From positions 372,001 through 436,000 of the forward strand of contig NZ_JARWAC010000009.1 in the NCBI RefSeq assembly GCF_029846175.1: a stretch of 64,000 nucleotides of DNA. Direction: 5' to 3'. The translations under genes were made by a program, and so were the position numbers. Below are positions 24,819 through 33,180 of the stretch, piece after piece (the first letter of the stretch is position 1; every line of letters starts with the position of its first letter). The notes under the pieces are model-generated. The model saw only the letters and a list, made by a program, of their open reading frames with translations. It was not told where the DNA came from and did not search any database. The stretch comes from Sphaerisporangium sp. TRM90804. GTDB lineage: Bacteria > Actinomycetota > Actinomycetes > Streptosporangiales > Streptosporangiaceae.

Positions 24819-25918
24819 GCGCGGTCCGGCGCGTGGTCGTCGACACCGACGCGGGGATCGACGACGCCCTCGCGCTGCTGTACCTGGCCGGGCACCCGCG
24901 GGCGGAGATCACGGCCGTCACCTCGGTGTTCGGCAACTGCGCGGAGGAGGACGCGCTGCGCAACGCCGCCTACGCCCTGCGCCTGGCCGGCGTCGCCGTC
25001 CCCATGGCGCGCGGCGCCGCCGGGCCGCTGGCGCCGACCGGGCCCATCGGCCCGCGGTCGCACGGCCGGGACGGCCTGGGCGACCGCGGCCACGCGCGCC
25101 CGCTCCCGCCCGTGGCGGGCGAGACGGCCGCCGCGCTGCTGGTCCGCCTGGGCGCCGAGCACCCGGGCGAGCTCGACCTGCTGACGCTCGGACCGCTCAC
25201 CAACCTGGCGCTGGCGCTGCGCGACGACCCGCTCCTGCTGACCAGGTACCGCTCGGTCGTGCTGATGGCCGGGTCGGGTCCCCGCCCGGCGCCCGGCGCG
25301 ACGCCGCTGCCGCGCGACACCAACGTCGCCGGCGACCCGGCGGCGGCGCGGGAGGTGCTCGGCGCGCCCGGCGCGCCGGTCTGGGTGGGAGTGCACGTCA
25401 CGGCCACGGCGACGCTTCCCGAGAGCGGCCTCCCGGCCCTGCGCGGGGCCGGCACGCCGGTGGCGCGATTCGCCGCCGAGCTCCTGGAGTCCTACCAGGG
25501 CTCGCGCGGGCGGGGCGGGCGCGCGGCCCTGCTGCACGATCCGCTGGCGGCCGGCGTCCTGCTCGACCCGTCCCTGGTGACTGCATGGGCCCGCGGCCCG
25601 GTCGACGTCGTCGGCACGGGGGCGTCGGCGCGTGCGGTCCTGGCCACCGCGGGCGAGCCGGCGGGCACGGACCCCCGGGGCCCGGCGGGCGCGGTGGACG
25701 AGCCGCCGGACGCGGGCACGAGGGCGCCGGCGGGCGGTCGGGAGATGCCGGCGGGCACCGGGGGCGGGCAGGCGGGCACCGGTGGCGAGCCGGCGGGCGC
25801 GAGCGGCGGGCCAGGGGGGCGTGGACGGGGCACGGCCGCGCGGGGGGCGCGGGTGGTGGCGAGCGTCGACGTCGCCAGGTTCGTCACGGGGTTCGTCGCC
25901 GGCCTCACGGGGCCGTGA
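24815..25918 (+). CDS. Inosine-uridine-type nucleoside hydrolase with low-complexity insert
   Basis: 367 residues; the family is usually near 310. The calcium and active-site signature DTDAGIDDA (10-18) is intact, along with LTLGPLTNLALAL, DTNVAGDP and the HDPLA motif (His241). It hydrolyses N-ribosidic bonds to give base and ribose. Residues about 280-343 are an insert rich in Gly, Ala, Thr and Pro, with recurring PAG and GTGG words, placed just before the last conserved helix (ASVDVARFVTGF). It looks like a surface-loop expansion. The start overlaps the isomerase stop (GTGA), so the two are co-translated. Confidence 0.85.
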   Translation: MSAVRRVVVDTDAGIDDALALLYLAGHPRAEITAVTSVFGNCAEEDALRNAAYALRLAGVAVPMARGAAGPLAPTGPIGPRSHGRDGLGDRGHARPLPPVAGETAAALLVRLGAEHPGELDLLTLGPLTNLALALRDDPLLLTRYRSVVLMAGSGPRPAPGATPLPRDTNVAGDPAAAREVLGAPGAPVWVGVHVTATATLPESGLPALRGAGTPVARFAAELLESYQGSRGRGGRAALLHDPLAAGVLLDPSLVTAWARGPVDVVGTGASARAVLATAGEPAGTDPRGPAGAVDEPPDAGTRAPAGGREMPAGTGGGQAGTGGEPAGASGGPGGRGRGTAARGARVVASVDVARFVTGFVAGLTGP

Positions 25919-25977
25919 GGCATCGCGGTCGCCGGACGCGCGAGGCGCACGGCGGCCGGGCGGCCGGGCGGCCCGGT

Positions 25978-26208
25978 CTAGCGGGCGGGCCCGGAGAGCC
26001 GGTCGAGCAGCTCGATCGCGGCCTGGCGCACGTCCTGGGGGGTCACGCCGTCGAGCACGGCGCGGGCCTCGGGCACATCCCTGGTGGTGGCGAGCGTGAT
26101 GGCGACCGATGTGGCGGCGGCGTGGCCGAGGGTCCCGGCCGGCTTGCCGTCGGCGATCGCGCGGGCGCTCGTGGCGAGGTCGAGGTTGTCGGTTCTGGGT
26201 GCGGTCAA
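25978..26208 (-). CDS. Small 76-residue protein of unknown function
   Basis: TTG 26208 is preceded by GAGGAG at a good distance, and the protein-like sequence begins there; the upstream frame looks non-coding. It is helical and Ala-rich with two possible amphipathic helices (DLATSARAIADGKPAGTLGHAA and DVRQAAIELLDRL). No family recognised. Its 5' leader contains a perfect hairpin (26256-26280). Confidence 0.5.
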   Translation of the reverse strand: MTAPRTDNLDLATSARAIADGKPAGTLGHAAATSVAITLATTRDVPEARAVLDGVTPQDVRQAAIELLDRLSGPAR

Positions 26209-26525
26209 GGGATTCTCCTCGCGGCTGGCATGTCGGTCGTGATGTCGCCGGCCGTCGCGACCGGGCTGAGACCGGTCGCGGCGACCGGGCCGTGCCTGCC
26301 GATGCCGCGGGCCGATATGACTGCCAAGGGTGGCAAATCCGGCGCGGCCCCGGCAACCGCACGGCACGGATGTGCCTCATCCTGCCCACGGAGCGGCAGC
26401 TCATGACTATCAGGCCGGACAAAGCCGTGTCGAGGCGCCCCCGGGCGCGGCCACCCAAGATCGTGGGCGGTTAGGGTGGCGCGAGTGATCGATGGTCCGC
26501 CCTTACCGCTCGGATGAGGATTCCC
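26209..26525. other. Divergent intergenic region with hairpin and palindrome
   Basis: This 317-bp gap separates the small minus-strand gene from the LLM oxidoreductase. It holds a perfect 9-bp stem with a 7-base loop at 26256-26280 in the leader of the minus-strand gene, and a TGCCA-AGGG-TGGCA inverted repeat at 26322-26335 that could be an operator. A TAGGGT element near 26473 might be the -10 for the LLM gene. Confidence 0.45.
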
Positions 26526-27440
26526 ATGGAACTCGGTGTCGCACTGCCCACGTCGGGCGCACTCGCCTCCCCCGCCAACATCGCCCGCGTCGCCCGGGAG
26601 GCCGAGAGCATCGGCTACGACGCGCTGTGGACCTATGAACGGCTGCTGAGGCCGATGGCCAAGCTCCCGCAGCCGCAGGGGCCGCCCGAGCGCATCCCGG
26701 AGATCTACCGGGAGACCTACGAGCCGCTGGAGACGCTCAGCTACGTGGCCGCGCTGACCGAGCGCGTCAAGCTGGGGACCAGCGTGGTGGACGCTCTGCT
26801 GCACCCTCCGGTGGTGCTGGCCCGCCGTTACGCGACTCTCGACCGGTTCAGCGGCGGCCGGGTGATCGCGGGCATCGGGCAGGGCTGGATGCCCCAGGAG
26901 TTCGAGACGGCCAACGTGCCGATGCGGCGCAAGGGCGCGGGCATGGACGAGGTGGTCGCGGCGATGCGCGCCTGCTGGGGTCCGGACCCGGTGGAGTACA
27001 AGGGGCGGTTCTACCGCATCGAGGCCTCGGAGGTGAACCCCAAGCCCGTCCAGGCGTCCATCCCCATCCTGTTCGGTTCGATGACCCCCGGCGGCGTCGA
27101 GCGCGCGGCGCGGATCGCCGACGGGCTCAACCCGGTCGCGCTGTCGGAGGAGTTGCTGCTCCAGCTCGCCGGCGGCTTCCGCGAGGCGGCCCGCGCCCAC
27201 GGGCGAGACGCCGACGCGCTTCCGGTGGTGGCGCGGGCGAACGTGCCGATCACCCGCGAGCCGCTGGGCGAGGGCCGCCCGTACCTGGGAGGGTCGCCCG
27301 CCGAGATCGCCGAGGACGTCGCCCGCCTGGCCGGGCGCGGCGTCGACCACGTGCTGTTCGCGAGCCTCGACGCCTCCGACGTCGAGGAGGAGGTCGGGCT
27401 GCTCGCCGAACTGAAGGCCGCCATCGACGCCCGCGCCTGA
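26526..27440 (+). CDS. F420-dependent LLM-class oxidoreductase
   Basis: 304 residues from ATG 26526, which has GAGG six bases upstream; ATG 26514 has none. The luciferase-like TIM barrel is clear: ESIGYDALWTYERLL, VKLGTSVVDALLHPPVVLARRYATLDRFS, GGRVIAGIGQGW, and PKPVQASIPILFG. In this actinobacterial subgroup the cofactor is usually F420 rather than FMN. The substrate is unknown. It faces the zinc dehydrogenase gene tail to tail, only 23 bp apart. Confidence 0.87.
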   Translation: MELGVALPTSGALASPANIARVAREAESIGYDALWTYERLLRPMAKLPQPQGPPERIPEIYRETYEPLETLSYVAALTERVKLGTSVVDALLHPPVVLARRYATLDRFSGGRVIAGIGQGWMPQEFETANVPMRRKGAGMDEVVAAMRACWGPDPVEYKGRFYRIEASEVNPKPVQASIPILFGSMTPGGVERAARIADGLNPVALSEELLLQLAGGFREAARAHGRDADALPVVARANVPITREPLGEGRPYLGGSPAEIAEDVARLAGRGVDHVLFASLDASDVEEEVGLLAELKAAIDARA

Positions 27441-27463
27441 ACCGCCCGTCCCGACGGCGGCGG

Positions 27464-28612
27464 TCAGCCGAGCCCGGGCTTGAGGGTGACCTTCGTCCAG
27501 CCGGGCTCGCGCTTGTCGAAGTGCGCGTAGGCGTCCGGGGCCTCGCTCAGCGGCAGCTCGTGCGACAGCAGGAAGGACGGCTCGACTCGGCCGGTGTGGA
27601 TCAGGTTGCGCAGGTGGCGGTCGTAGCGCTTGACCGGGCACTGGCCGCTGCCCATCGTCTGGCCCTTGAACCAGTGCAGCCCGTACTCCAGGGGCACCCG
27701 CCCCCGCGCGGACAGCTCGTCCGACGCGCCGGGGTCGTCCGGGATGAACACCCCGACGACGCCGATGCCGCCGGTGAACCGGACGCACTCCACCAGCTTG
27801 TTCAGGGTGTCGTCCGGATGCTCGCGCCCCTGCGGGTCATGGGCCTGGTAACCCACGCACTCGCAGCCGCGGTCGGCTCCCTCTCCTCCGGTGAGCTCCA
27901 GGACCTGCTCGACCGGCGAGCCTCGCGAGTCGTCGACGGCGATGGCGCCGATGCTCTCGGCCAGTCGCAGCCGGTCGGGATGGCGGTCGACGACCATGAC
28001 CTTGCTCGCGTTCTTGACCACGCACGAGAGCGCGGCCATCAGCCCCACCGGCCCGGCGCCCATGATGACGACCGACTCCCCCGGCCGCACGCCCGCCATC
28101 TCGGTGGCGTGGTAGCCGGTCGGGAAGATGTCCGCCAGCATGACGTAGTCGTTCTGCTTGTCGACGCCGTCCTCGGGCATCCTGCAGCAGTTGAAGTCGG
28201 CCCACGGCACGCGCAGGTACTCGGCCTGCCCGCCCTGATAGGGGCCCATGTCGGCGAACCCGTAGGCGGCGCCGGCCAGGCCGGGCTCGGGGTTGGCGCG
28301 TATGCAGTAGTTGGTGAGCCCGGCCCCGCAGTTCTTGCAGGTGCCGCAGGCGACGTTGAACGGCACGCTCACGATGTCGCCCACGGCGATCCGCTCCACG
28401 GCGTCGCCGACCTCCACGACCTCCCCGTAGTTCTCGTGCCCGAGCACGCGGCCCGGCTCCATGCTCGTGCGCCCCTCGTACATGTGCAGGTCGGACCCGC
28501 AGATGTTCGTGGTGATGATCTTGACGATCGCGTCACGCGGGGTCTCGATCCGCGGATCTGGAACGTCCTGCACGCTGACGTCCCGGGGTCCGTTGTACAC
28601 GACTGCCCTCAT
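27464..28612 (-). CDS. Zinc-dependent alcohol/formaldehyde dehydrogenase
   Basis: 382 residues from ATG 28612, where GGGGAGG lies five bases upstream; the frame is open further but reads as non-coding. Catalytic zinc ligands: Cys in ICGSD and GHE; structural zinc Cys cluster CGTCKNCGAGLTNYC; Rossmann GAGPVG near residue 180. The insertion and the YFADM/QAEYLRVP region match the glutathione-independent formaldehyde dehydrogenase (FdhA) subgroup of the medium-chain dehydrogenases. NAD is the likely cofactor. Substrate may be formaldehyde or another short aldehyde/alcohol. Confidence 0.88.
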   Translation of the reverse strand: MRAVVYNGPRDVSVQDVPDPRIETPRDAIVKIITTNICGSDLHMYEGRTSMEPGRVLGHENYGEVVEVGDAVERIAVGDIVSVPFNVACGTCKNCGAGLTNYCIRANPEPGLAGAAYGFADMGPYQGGQAEYLRVPWADFNCCRMPEDGVDKQNDYVMLADIFPTGYHATEMAGVRPGESVVIMGAGPVGLMAALSCVVKNASKVMVVDRHPDRLRLAESIGAIAVDDSRGSPVEQVLELTGGEGADRGCECVGYQAHDPQGREHPDDTLNKLVECVRFTGGIGVVGVFIPDDPGASDELSARGRVPLEYGLHWFKGQTMGSGQCPVKRYDRHLRNLIHTGRVEPSFLLSHELPLSEAPDAYAHFDKREPGWTKVTLKPGLG

Positions 28613-28793
28613 GCTCGCCTCCCCGGCCAGGGCGCGGGCGGTCCGCCCCTTTCCTCGACCCTCCCCCCGGCCCTCGTGCGCCACATCCCCCATCCGGCTA
28701 GTAGGGCGCGGCGCCGTCCGGGCGGTGCCGGTTGGGCGGCGGCGGGGCGGGGCGGCATCATGGCATGCGGTACCGACCAGCGAGGAGAGCCCC

Positions 28794-29300
28794 GTGACCA
28801 TGCGTCCCCTGGTGCTACTGGACGTGGACGGGGTGCTCAACCCGGCACGGCGGCACAGCCTGCGGCTACGGCGTTACGAGTGCGTGCTGGAGGGCCAGAC
28901 CTACCGGATCATGCTGAACGCCGGGCACGGGCGCGACCTGGCGCGGCTGGCCCGCGACACCGGGGCCGAGCTGGCCTGGGCCACCACCTGGGAGCAGCAC
29001 GCCAACGTCGAGATCGCGCCCCGCATCGGGCTGCCGCCGCTGCCCGTCATCGAGGTGAGCGGCGACCCGGGCACGCGGGCCGGCGAGCACTTCAAGACCC
29101 GGCACGTGGCCGAGTACGTCTCCAGGCGCCCGTTCGTGTGGTTCGACGACAGCCTCGGGCCCGCCGACTGGGAGTACCTCAAGGACCACCCGGGCGTCGG
29201 GGAGTTCCTGCTGGTCGAGGTGGACCCGCTGACCGGCCTGGGCGACGGCCACCTGGCCCGGGCGCGCGACTGGCTGGCGGGCCTCGGCCCGCGTCGCTGA
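28794..29300 (+). CDS. HAD-like domain protein
   Basis: 168 residues from GTG 28794, preceded by GAGGAG; ATG 28800 is two codons in. The HAD nucleophile motif VLLDVDGVLNP stands at the N terminus, with a second motif in AWATTWEQHAN and an acidic motif in FVWFDDSLGPADWEY. This is a small actinobacterial HAD-type protein, probably a phosphatase or hydrolase of unknown substrate. Confidence 0.8.
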   Translation: MTMRPLVLLDVDGVLNPARRHSLRLRRYECVLEGQTYRIMLNAGHGRDLARLARDTGAELAWATTWEQHANVEIAPRIGLPPLPVIEVSGDPGTRAGEHFKTRHVAEYVSRRPFVWFDDSLGPADWEYLKDHPGVGEFLLVEVDPLTGLGDGHLARARDWLAGLGPRR

Positions 29301-29460
29301 GGCGGGCGCGCGGGGCCGTCGCTCCCGCCGCCCCTTCCCTGGGCGGGCGGCGGCGCGCTCTGGCCGCGCGCCGACCTTTGATCGTTAACTGACTCGCCAC
29401 CGCGGGTACAGCTCCCGCCACTAGCGTGCCCCGCGAGACGAGAGAGTGGGGTGTGCCCAG

Positions 29461-30567
29461 ATGTCGCAGAAGACGCTGGCAGGTACGCTGGCCGTCCTGG
29501 CCGCGGGAACCGTGTTCGCGGCCGTCCAGCCCGCGACCGCCGACAGGAGCGGGCGTGACGACCAGGCGCCGATCATCGTCGGCCACCGGGGCGCCAGCGC
29601 CTACCGGCCGGAGCACACGCTGCTGTCCTACGAAGCGGCGATCAAGATGGGCGCCGACTACATCGAGCCCGACCTGGTCTCCACGAAGGACCATGTGCTC
29701 GTCGCCCGGCACGAGAACGAGATCTCCCAGACCACCGACGTGGAGAGCCACCCGGAGTTCGCCGCCCGCCGGACGACCAAGACCATCGACGGCGCCGCGG
29801 TGACCGGCTGGTTCACCGAGGACTTCACGCTGGCGGAGCTGCGCACGCTGCGGGCCGAGGAGCGCATCCCGGATCTGCGGCCGGACAACACGGCCTTCGA
29901 CGGCCTGGCGCAGATCCCCACGTTCGAGGAGGTCGTCGCGCTCGCCAAGAAGAAGGGCGTCGGCGTGTACCCCGAGACCAAGCACCCGACCTACTTCGAC
30001 TCCATCGGGCTGTCGCTGGAGGAGCCGCTGGTCGGCACGCTCAGGCGGTTCGGCTGGGACAGCTCCCGCGCCCCGGTGTTCATCCAGTCGTTCGAGACCG
30101 GGAACCTCAAGCAGCTGCGCTCGGCCACCCGGGCGCCGATCGCCCAGCTGATCAACGCCACCGGCGCCCCCTACGACCTGGTGGCGGCCGGTGACCCGCG
30201 CACGTACGGCGACCTGGTGACGCCCGAGGGCCTGCGCGAGATCGCCCGGTACGCCGACGGGGTGGGCGTTGCCACCCAGCGCATCGTGCCGACCGGCCCG
30301 GACGGCAGGCTGCTGGCGCCCACCACGCTGATCAGGGACGCGCACCGCAGGGGCCTGCTGGTGCACACCTGGACGATCCGGAACGAGAACTCCCAGCTCC
30401 CCGTGGACTACCGGCTGGGCAACCCCGCCGGCCCGGCCTACCCACGCGCCACCGGCGACGTGATGGGCTGGCTGGAGCGCCTGTTCGACCTCGGCGTGGA
30501 CGGCGTGTTCGCCGACGACCCCGGTCTCGCGCGCGCCACCCGCGAGCGGGTGCTCGACGGCCACTGA
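29461..30567 (+). CDS. Secreted glycerophosphodiester phosphodiesterase
   Basis: 368 residues from ATG 29461. A signal peptide is present (hydrophobic LAGTLAVLAAGTVFAA, cleavage after about residue 28). Catalytic motifs: VGHRGASAYRPEHT with the first His, the metal ligands YIEPDLVSTKD, and the second His in ARHEN. This is the GlpQ type that splits deacylated phospholipid diesters into glycerol-3-phosphate and an alcohol outside the cell. A TAGCGT element about 40 bases upstream may be its -10. Phosphate control is common in this family, but I see no clear PHO box. Confidence 0.9.
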   Translation: MSQKTLAGTLAVLAAGTVFAAVQPATADRSGRDDQAPIIVGHRGASAYRPEHTLLSYEAAIKMGADYIEPDLVSTKDHVLVARHENEISQTTDVESHPEFAARRTTKTIDGAAVTGWFTEDFTLAELRTLRAEERIPDLRPDNTAFDGLAQIPTFEEVVALAKKKGVGVYPETKHPTYFDSIGLSLEEPLVGTLRRFGWDSSRAPVFIQSFETGNLKQLRSATRAPIAQLINATGAPYDLVAAGDPRTYGDLVTPEGLREIARYADGVGVATQRIVPTGPDGRLLAPTTLIRDAHRRGLLVHTWTIRNENSQLPVDYRLGNPAGPAYPRATGDVMGWLERLFDLGVDGVFADDPGLARATRERVLDGH

Positions 30568-30805
30568 CGGTGGCCGGCCCGCGAGGCGGCCGGGGCGCCC
30601 TCGGCCTCGGCCGCCTTCGTCGTGTCGTCCGTGGCCGGCCCAGGCCGGGCCCACGCGTGCACGCCGCCTCCGCCCCCGGACGGGGCCGTGCGTCCCGCGG
30701 GACCCACGGGCGGGCGGCGGCGAGGTCGCGCTGGCCTCGCGTCCGCTCGACGCGGGTGACGTCACCTCGACGCAGGTCAGGTCGGTGCGACCACGCCAGG
30801 CCGGG

Positions 30806-31441
30806 TCAGGTCACGTCGGCGCAGACCACGAAGACGCTGATGCCGACGTCGCTGTAGTCGTTCTGGCGGCCCATGCCGACCCAGCCGGTGCCGTCGTCGG
30901 CGGGAAAGCTTCCGACGAGGATGGCGTCCTCGCCGCGGGCTTCGGCCCCGCCGGTGACGGCCCTCTTGCCCGAGGGGCACTCGGCCGTCCGGCGGGTGAA
31001 GTTCGGGACGGTGGTGTTCTCCAGCTCGACGACCTCGTACCCGGTGAGGGCCGCCGCCTTCCCGTCCTCCTCGGCCGGGGCCCCACGGCCCTTGGCCTCC
31101 CGCTCCGCGGCCGCCTCCGTGCGCGGCCTGGGCCCGTCCGCCGACACCGACCCGGGCGGCGGCACCGCGCCCACCTGCGCCATCGCCTCCACCTGGGAGG
31201 CGGACTCCGCCAGCGGCACGGACGCCAGGCGCGGCACGGGCACCTCACGCTCCGGCGAGGCCTGCCCGGCCCCGGGTGCGGCACGCGGCGGCGGCTTCTC
31301 CCCGGCCGGCGCGGCGGGCCCGGCCGTCGCCCACGGCGGCCTCGGCCGCCAGGCGCCGGACGCGTAGGCGACCGCGGCGGCCGTCAGGGCCGCGCAGGCG
31401 ACGGTGGCCAGCGCGACCGCGCACAGCTTCCTGGCGTGCAT
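30806..31441 (-). CDS. Secreted or anchored protein with C-terminal CPxGK domain
   Basis: 211 residues from ATG 31441, chosen for GGGGGAG just upstream. An N-terminal hydrophobic segment (signal peptide or anchor, about residues 5-28) is followed by a Pro/Ala/Glu-rich linker of about 110 residues. The last 60 residues (TAECPSGKRAVTGGAEA, PADDGTGWVGMG, VFVVCADVT) match a small beta domain frequent in secreted actinomycete proteins, with a probable disulfide between its two cysteines. Function unknown. Confidence 0.7.
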   Translation of the reverse strand: MHARKLCAVALATVACAALTAAAVAYASGAWRPRPPWATAGPAAPAGEKPPPRAAPGAGQASPEREVPVPRLASVPLAESASQVEAMAQVGAVPPPGSVSADGPRPRTEAAAEREAKGRGAPAEEDGKAAALTGYEVVELENTTVPNFTRRTAECPSGKRAVTGGAEARGEDAILVGSFPADDGTGWVGMGRQNDYSDVGISVFVVCADVT

Positions 31442-31941
31442 GGTGCTCCCCCTTGGAACCGTCCCGCCCGCCCCGCCGGCACGACCGGGCCCCTCCGTGA
31501 GGTGCGGCGAGCGGGCGCCGCCGGACGGCGCGGACGGGAAGCCGTCGGTCTCGTCACCCGAAGTATCCACGCAGTGACACGGTGTTCGCAACGCCGAATA
31601 CGGCCCCGTTGACGTGGCAGACAATCCCCTTAATGCGTACATCATCCTATTTGATCTGTACGTCCTATTTTGTGCTTCATGCGAGGTATTGCCGGGTAAG
31701 ACGCATTTAGCCGAAGCCACCTCGCTCGGCAGGCCCGCCGTTCCCCGGCGAACCGCCCTCGGCGGGTCCAGGACGACGACAACCCGGCCGGCGGGTGTGG
31801 ACGCCCGGTCCACCGCCCGCCGCCGCCCATCCGGCCCGTCGCGCCGGCACCACGGCTCCGTTCCCTTCACCCGACGCGCCCGCTTCCGCTCACAGGAGGT
31901 CCGCAAGGCAGTACCGGCCGTACACACCAGCGGAGGAACCC
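31442..31941 (+). other. Intergenic region upstream of egtA, no gene seen
   Basis: A 500-bp gap between divergent genes. Bases about 31600-31710 are clearly AT-richer than the surroundings and contain TTGACG at 31609-31614 with TAATGC about 16 bases later, a plausible promoter, and two TCCTATTT words 19 bp apart (near 31644 and 31663). The rest is GC-rich without coding signal. Confidence 0.45.
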
Positions 31942-33180
31942 ATGATCGGTTCGGAGAACGGCGACGGACGGGTGCGCCGCCAGGCGGACGTGGAGGCGTT
32001 CGCCCGCGGCTGCTTCCGGGGGACGCCGGGAGACAGGGTCGGCGTCGAGCTGGAGTTCCTCGTGTTCGACCTCGCCGACCTGTCCCGGCACGTGTCGGTG
32101 GCCGAGATCACCGACGCGCTCCCCGTGCCCGGCGGCGGCGCCACGGTGACGTTCGAGCCCGGCGGCCAGCTGGAGCTCGCGGGCCCGCCGGGCGAGCTGC
32201 CGGACGCCGTCTCCGCGCTGGCGGCCGACGTGGACGAGGTGCGCCGCGCCCTGCTCGACCGGGGCCTGGTGCTGGCCGGGATGGGGCTCGACCCGGTGCG
32301 GCCGCCGCTGCGCCAGCTGCGCCGCCCGCGCTACGAGGCGATGGCCGAGCTGCTGGGCGTCCCCTACGGGCCGCTCATGATGTGCCTGACCGCGTCCATC
32401 CAGGTCAACGTGGACCTCGGCGACCGCCCCGAGGTCCGGTGGCGGCGGGCCAACCTGCTCGGCCCCGTGCTCAGCGCCGCGTTCGCCAACTCCCCGCTGC
32501 TGCGCTCACGGCCCTGCGGGTGGACCTCCGGCCGTCAGGCGGTATGGCTGCACCTGGACCCGACGCGGACCCGCCCGCTGCCGTACGACGACGACGATCC
32601 GGCCGCGACCTGGGCCACGCGCCTGATGGACGCGCGGCTGATGCTGCCCCGCGGCAGCCGCGCCCGCCGGCCCAAGCCGAGCAGGTGCACCTTCGGCGAC
32701 TGGATGGACGCCCCCGGCCTGACCGGGCGCGCGCCCACCACGGCCGACCTGGCCTACCACGCGACCACCGTGTTCCCTCCGGTCAGGCCGCGCGGCTGGC
32801 TGGAGATCCGCTACCTCGACGCGCTGAGCCCGTCCTCGTGGCCGGCGTGCGTGGCGGTCACCTCGGCGCTGCTGCTGGACGACCGCGCCGCGGACGCCGC
32901 GACGGCCGCCGCGGAGCCGTTCGCCGACCGCTGGTGGCAGGCGGCGTACACGGGCCTTTCCGACCCGCGGCTGCGCCGGGCCGCCGACGACTGCTTCCGC
33001 GCCGCCATCGAGGCGCTGCCCCGCCTGGGCGCGCCGCCGAGCCTGGTGGCCGAGGCGAGCGCCTTCGCCGACCGCCACGTCACCCCGGGCAGCTCACCCG
33101 CCGCCGACGTGCTCCGCCGGGCGCGGGACCTCGGCGGCGGCCACCTGCCCGGCTGGCTCGCCGAGGAGGTGCCGGCATGA
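31942..33180 (+). CDS. egtA: Ergothioneine biosynthesis glutamate-cysteine ligase EgtA
   Basis: 412 residues from ATG 31942 (GGAGG six bases upstream). The glutamate-cysteine ligase core is visible: GVELEFLVFD, FEPGGQLELAGPP, LMMCLTASIQVNVDL and GWLEIRYLDALSP. It makes gamma-glutamylcysteine, the sulfur donor used by EgtB. First gene of the egtABC(D) block; its stop overlaps the egtB start (ATGA). Confidence 0.93.
   Translation: MIGSENGDGRVRRQADVEAFARGCFRGTPGDRVGVELEFLVFDLADLSRHVSVAEITDALPVPGGGATVTFEPGGQLELAGPPGELPDAVSALAADVDEVRRALLDRGLVLAGMGLDPVRPPLRQLRRPRYEAMAELLGVPYGPLMMCLTASIQVNVDLGDRPEVRWRRANLLGPVLSAAFANSPLLRSRPCGWTSGRQAVWLHLDPTRTRPLPYDDDDPAATWATRLMDARLMLPRGSRARRPKPSRCTFGDWMDAPGLTGRAPTTADLAYHATTVFPPVRPRGWLEIRYLDALSPSSWPACVAVTSALLLDDRAADAATAAAEPFADRWWQAAYTGLSDPRLRRAADDCFRAAIEALPRLGAPPSLVAEASAFADRHVTPGSSPAADVLRRARDLGGGHLPGWLAEEVPA

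Noticed and set aside
29350-29460. PHO box before the glycerophosphodiesterase
   Set aside because: No repeated GTTCACC-type units could be found; only a weak GTTAACT word is present.
31614-33176. An N-terminal extension of egtB and of egtA through the intergenic region
   Set aside because: egtA and egtB both have good starts (GGAGG before ATG 31942; ATGA overlap at 33177), and the extensions have no homology or coding character.
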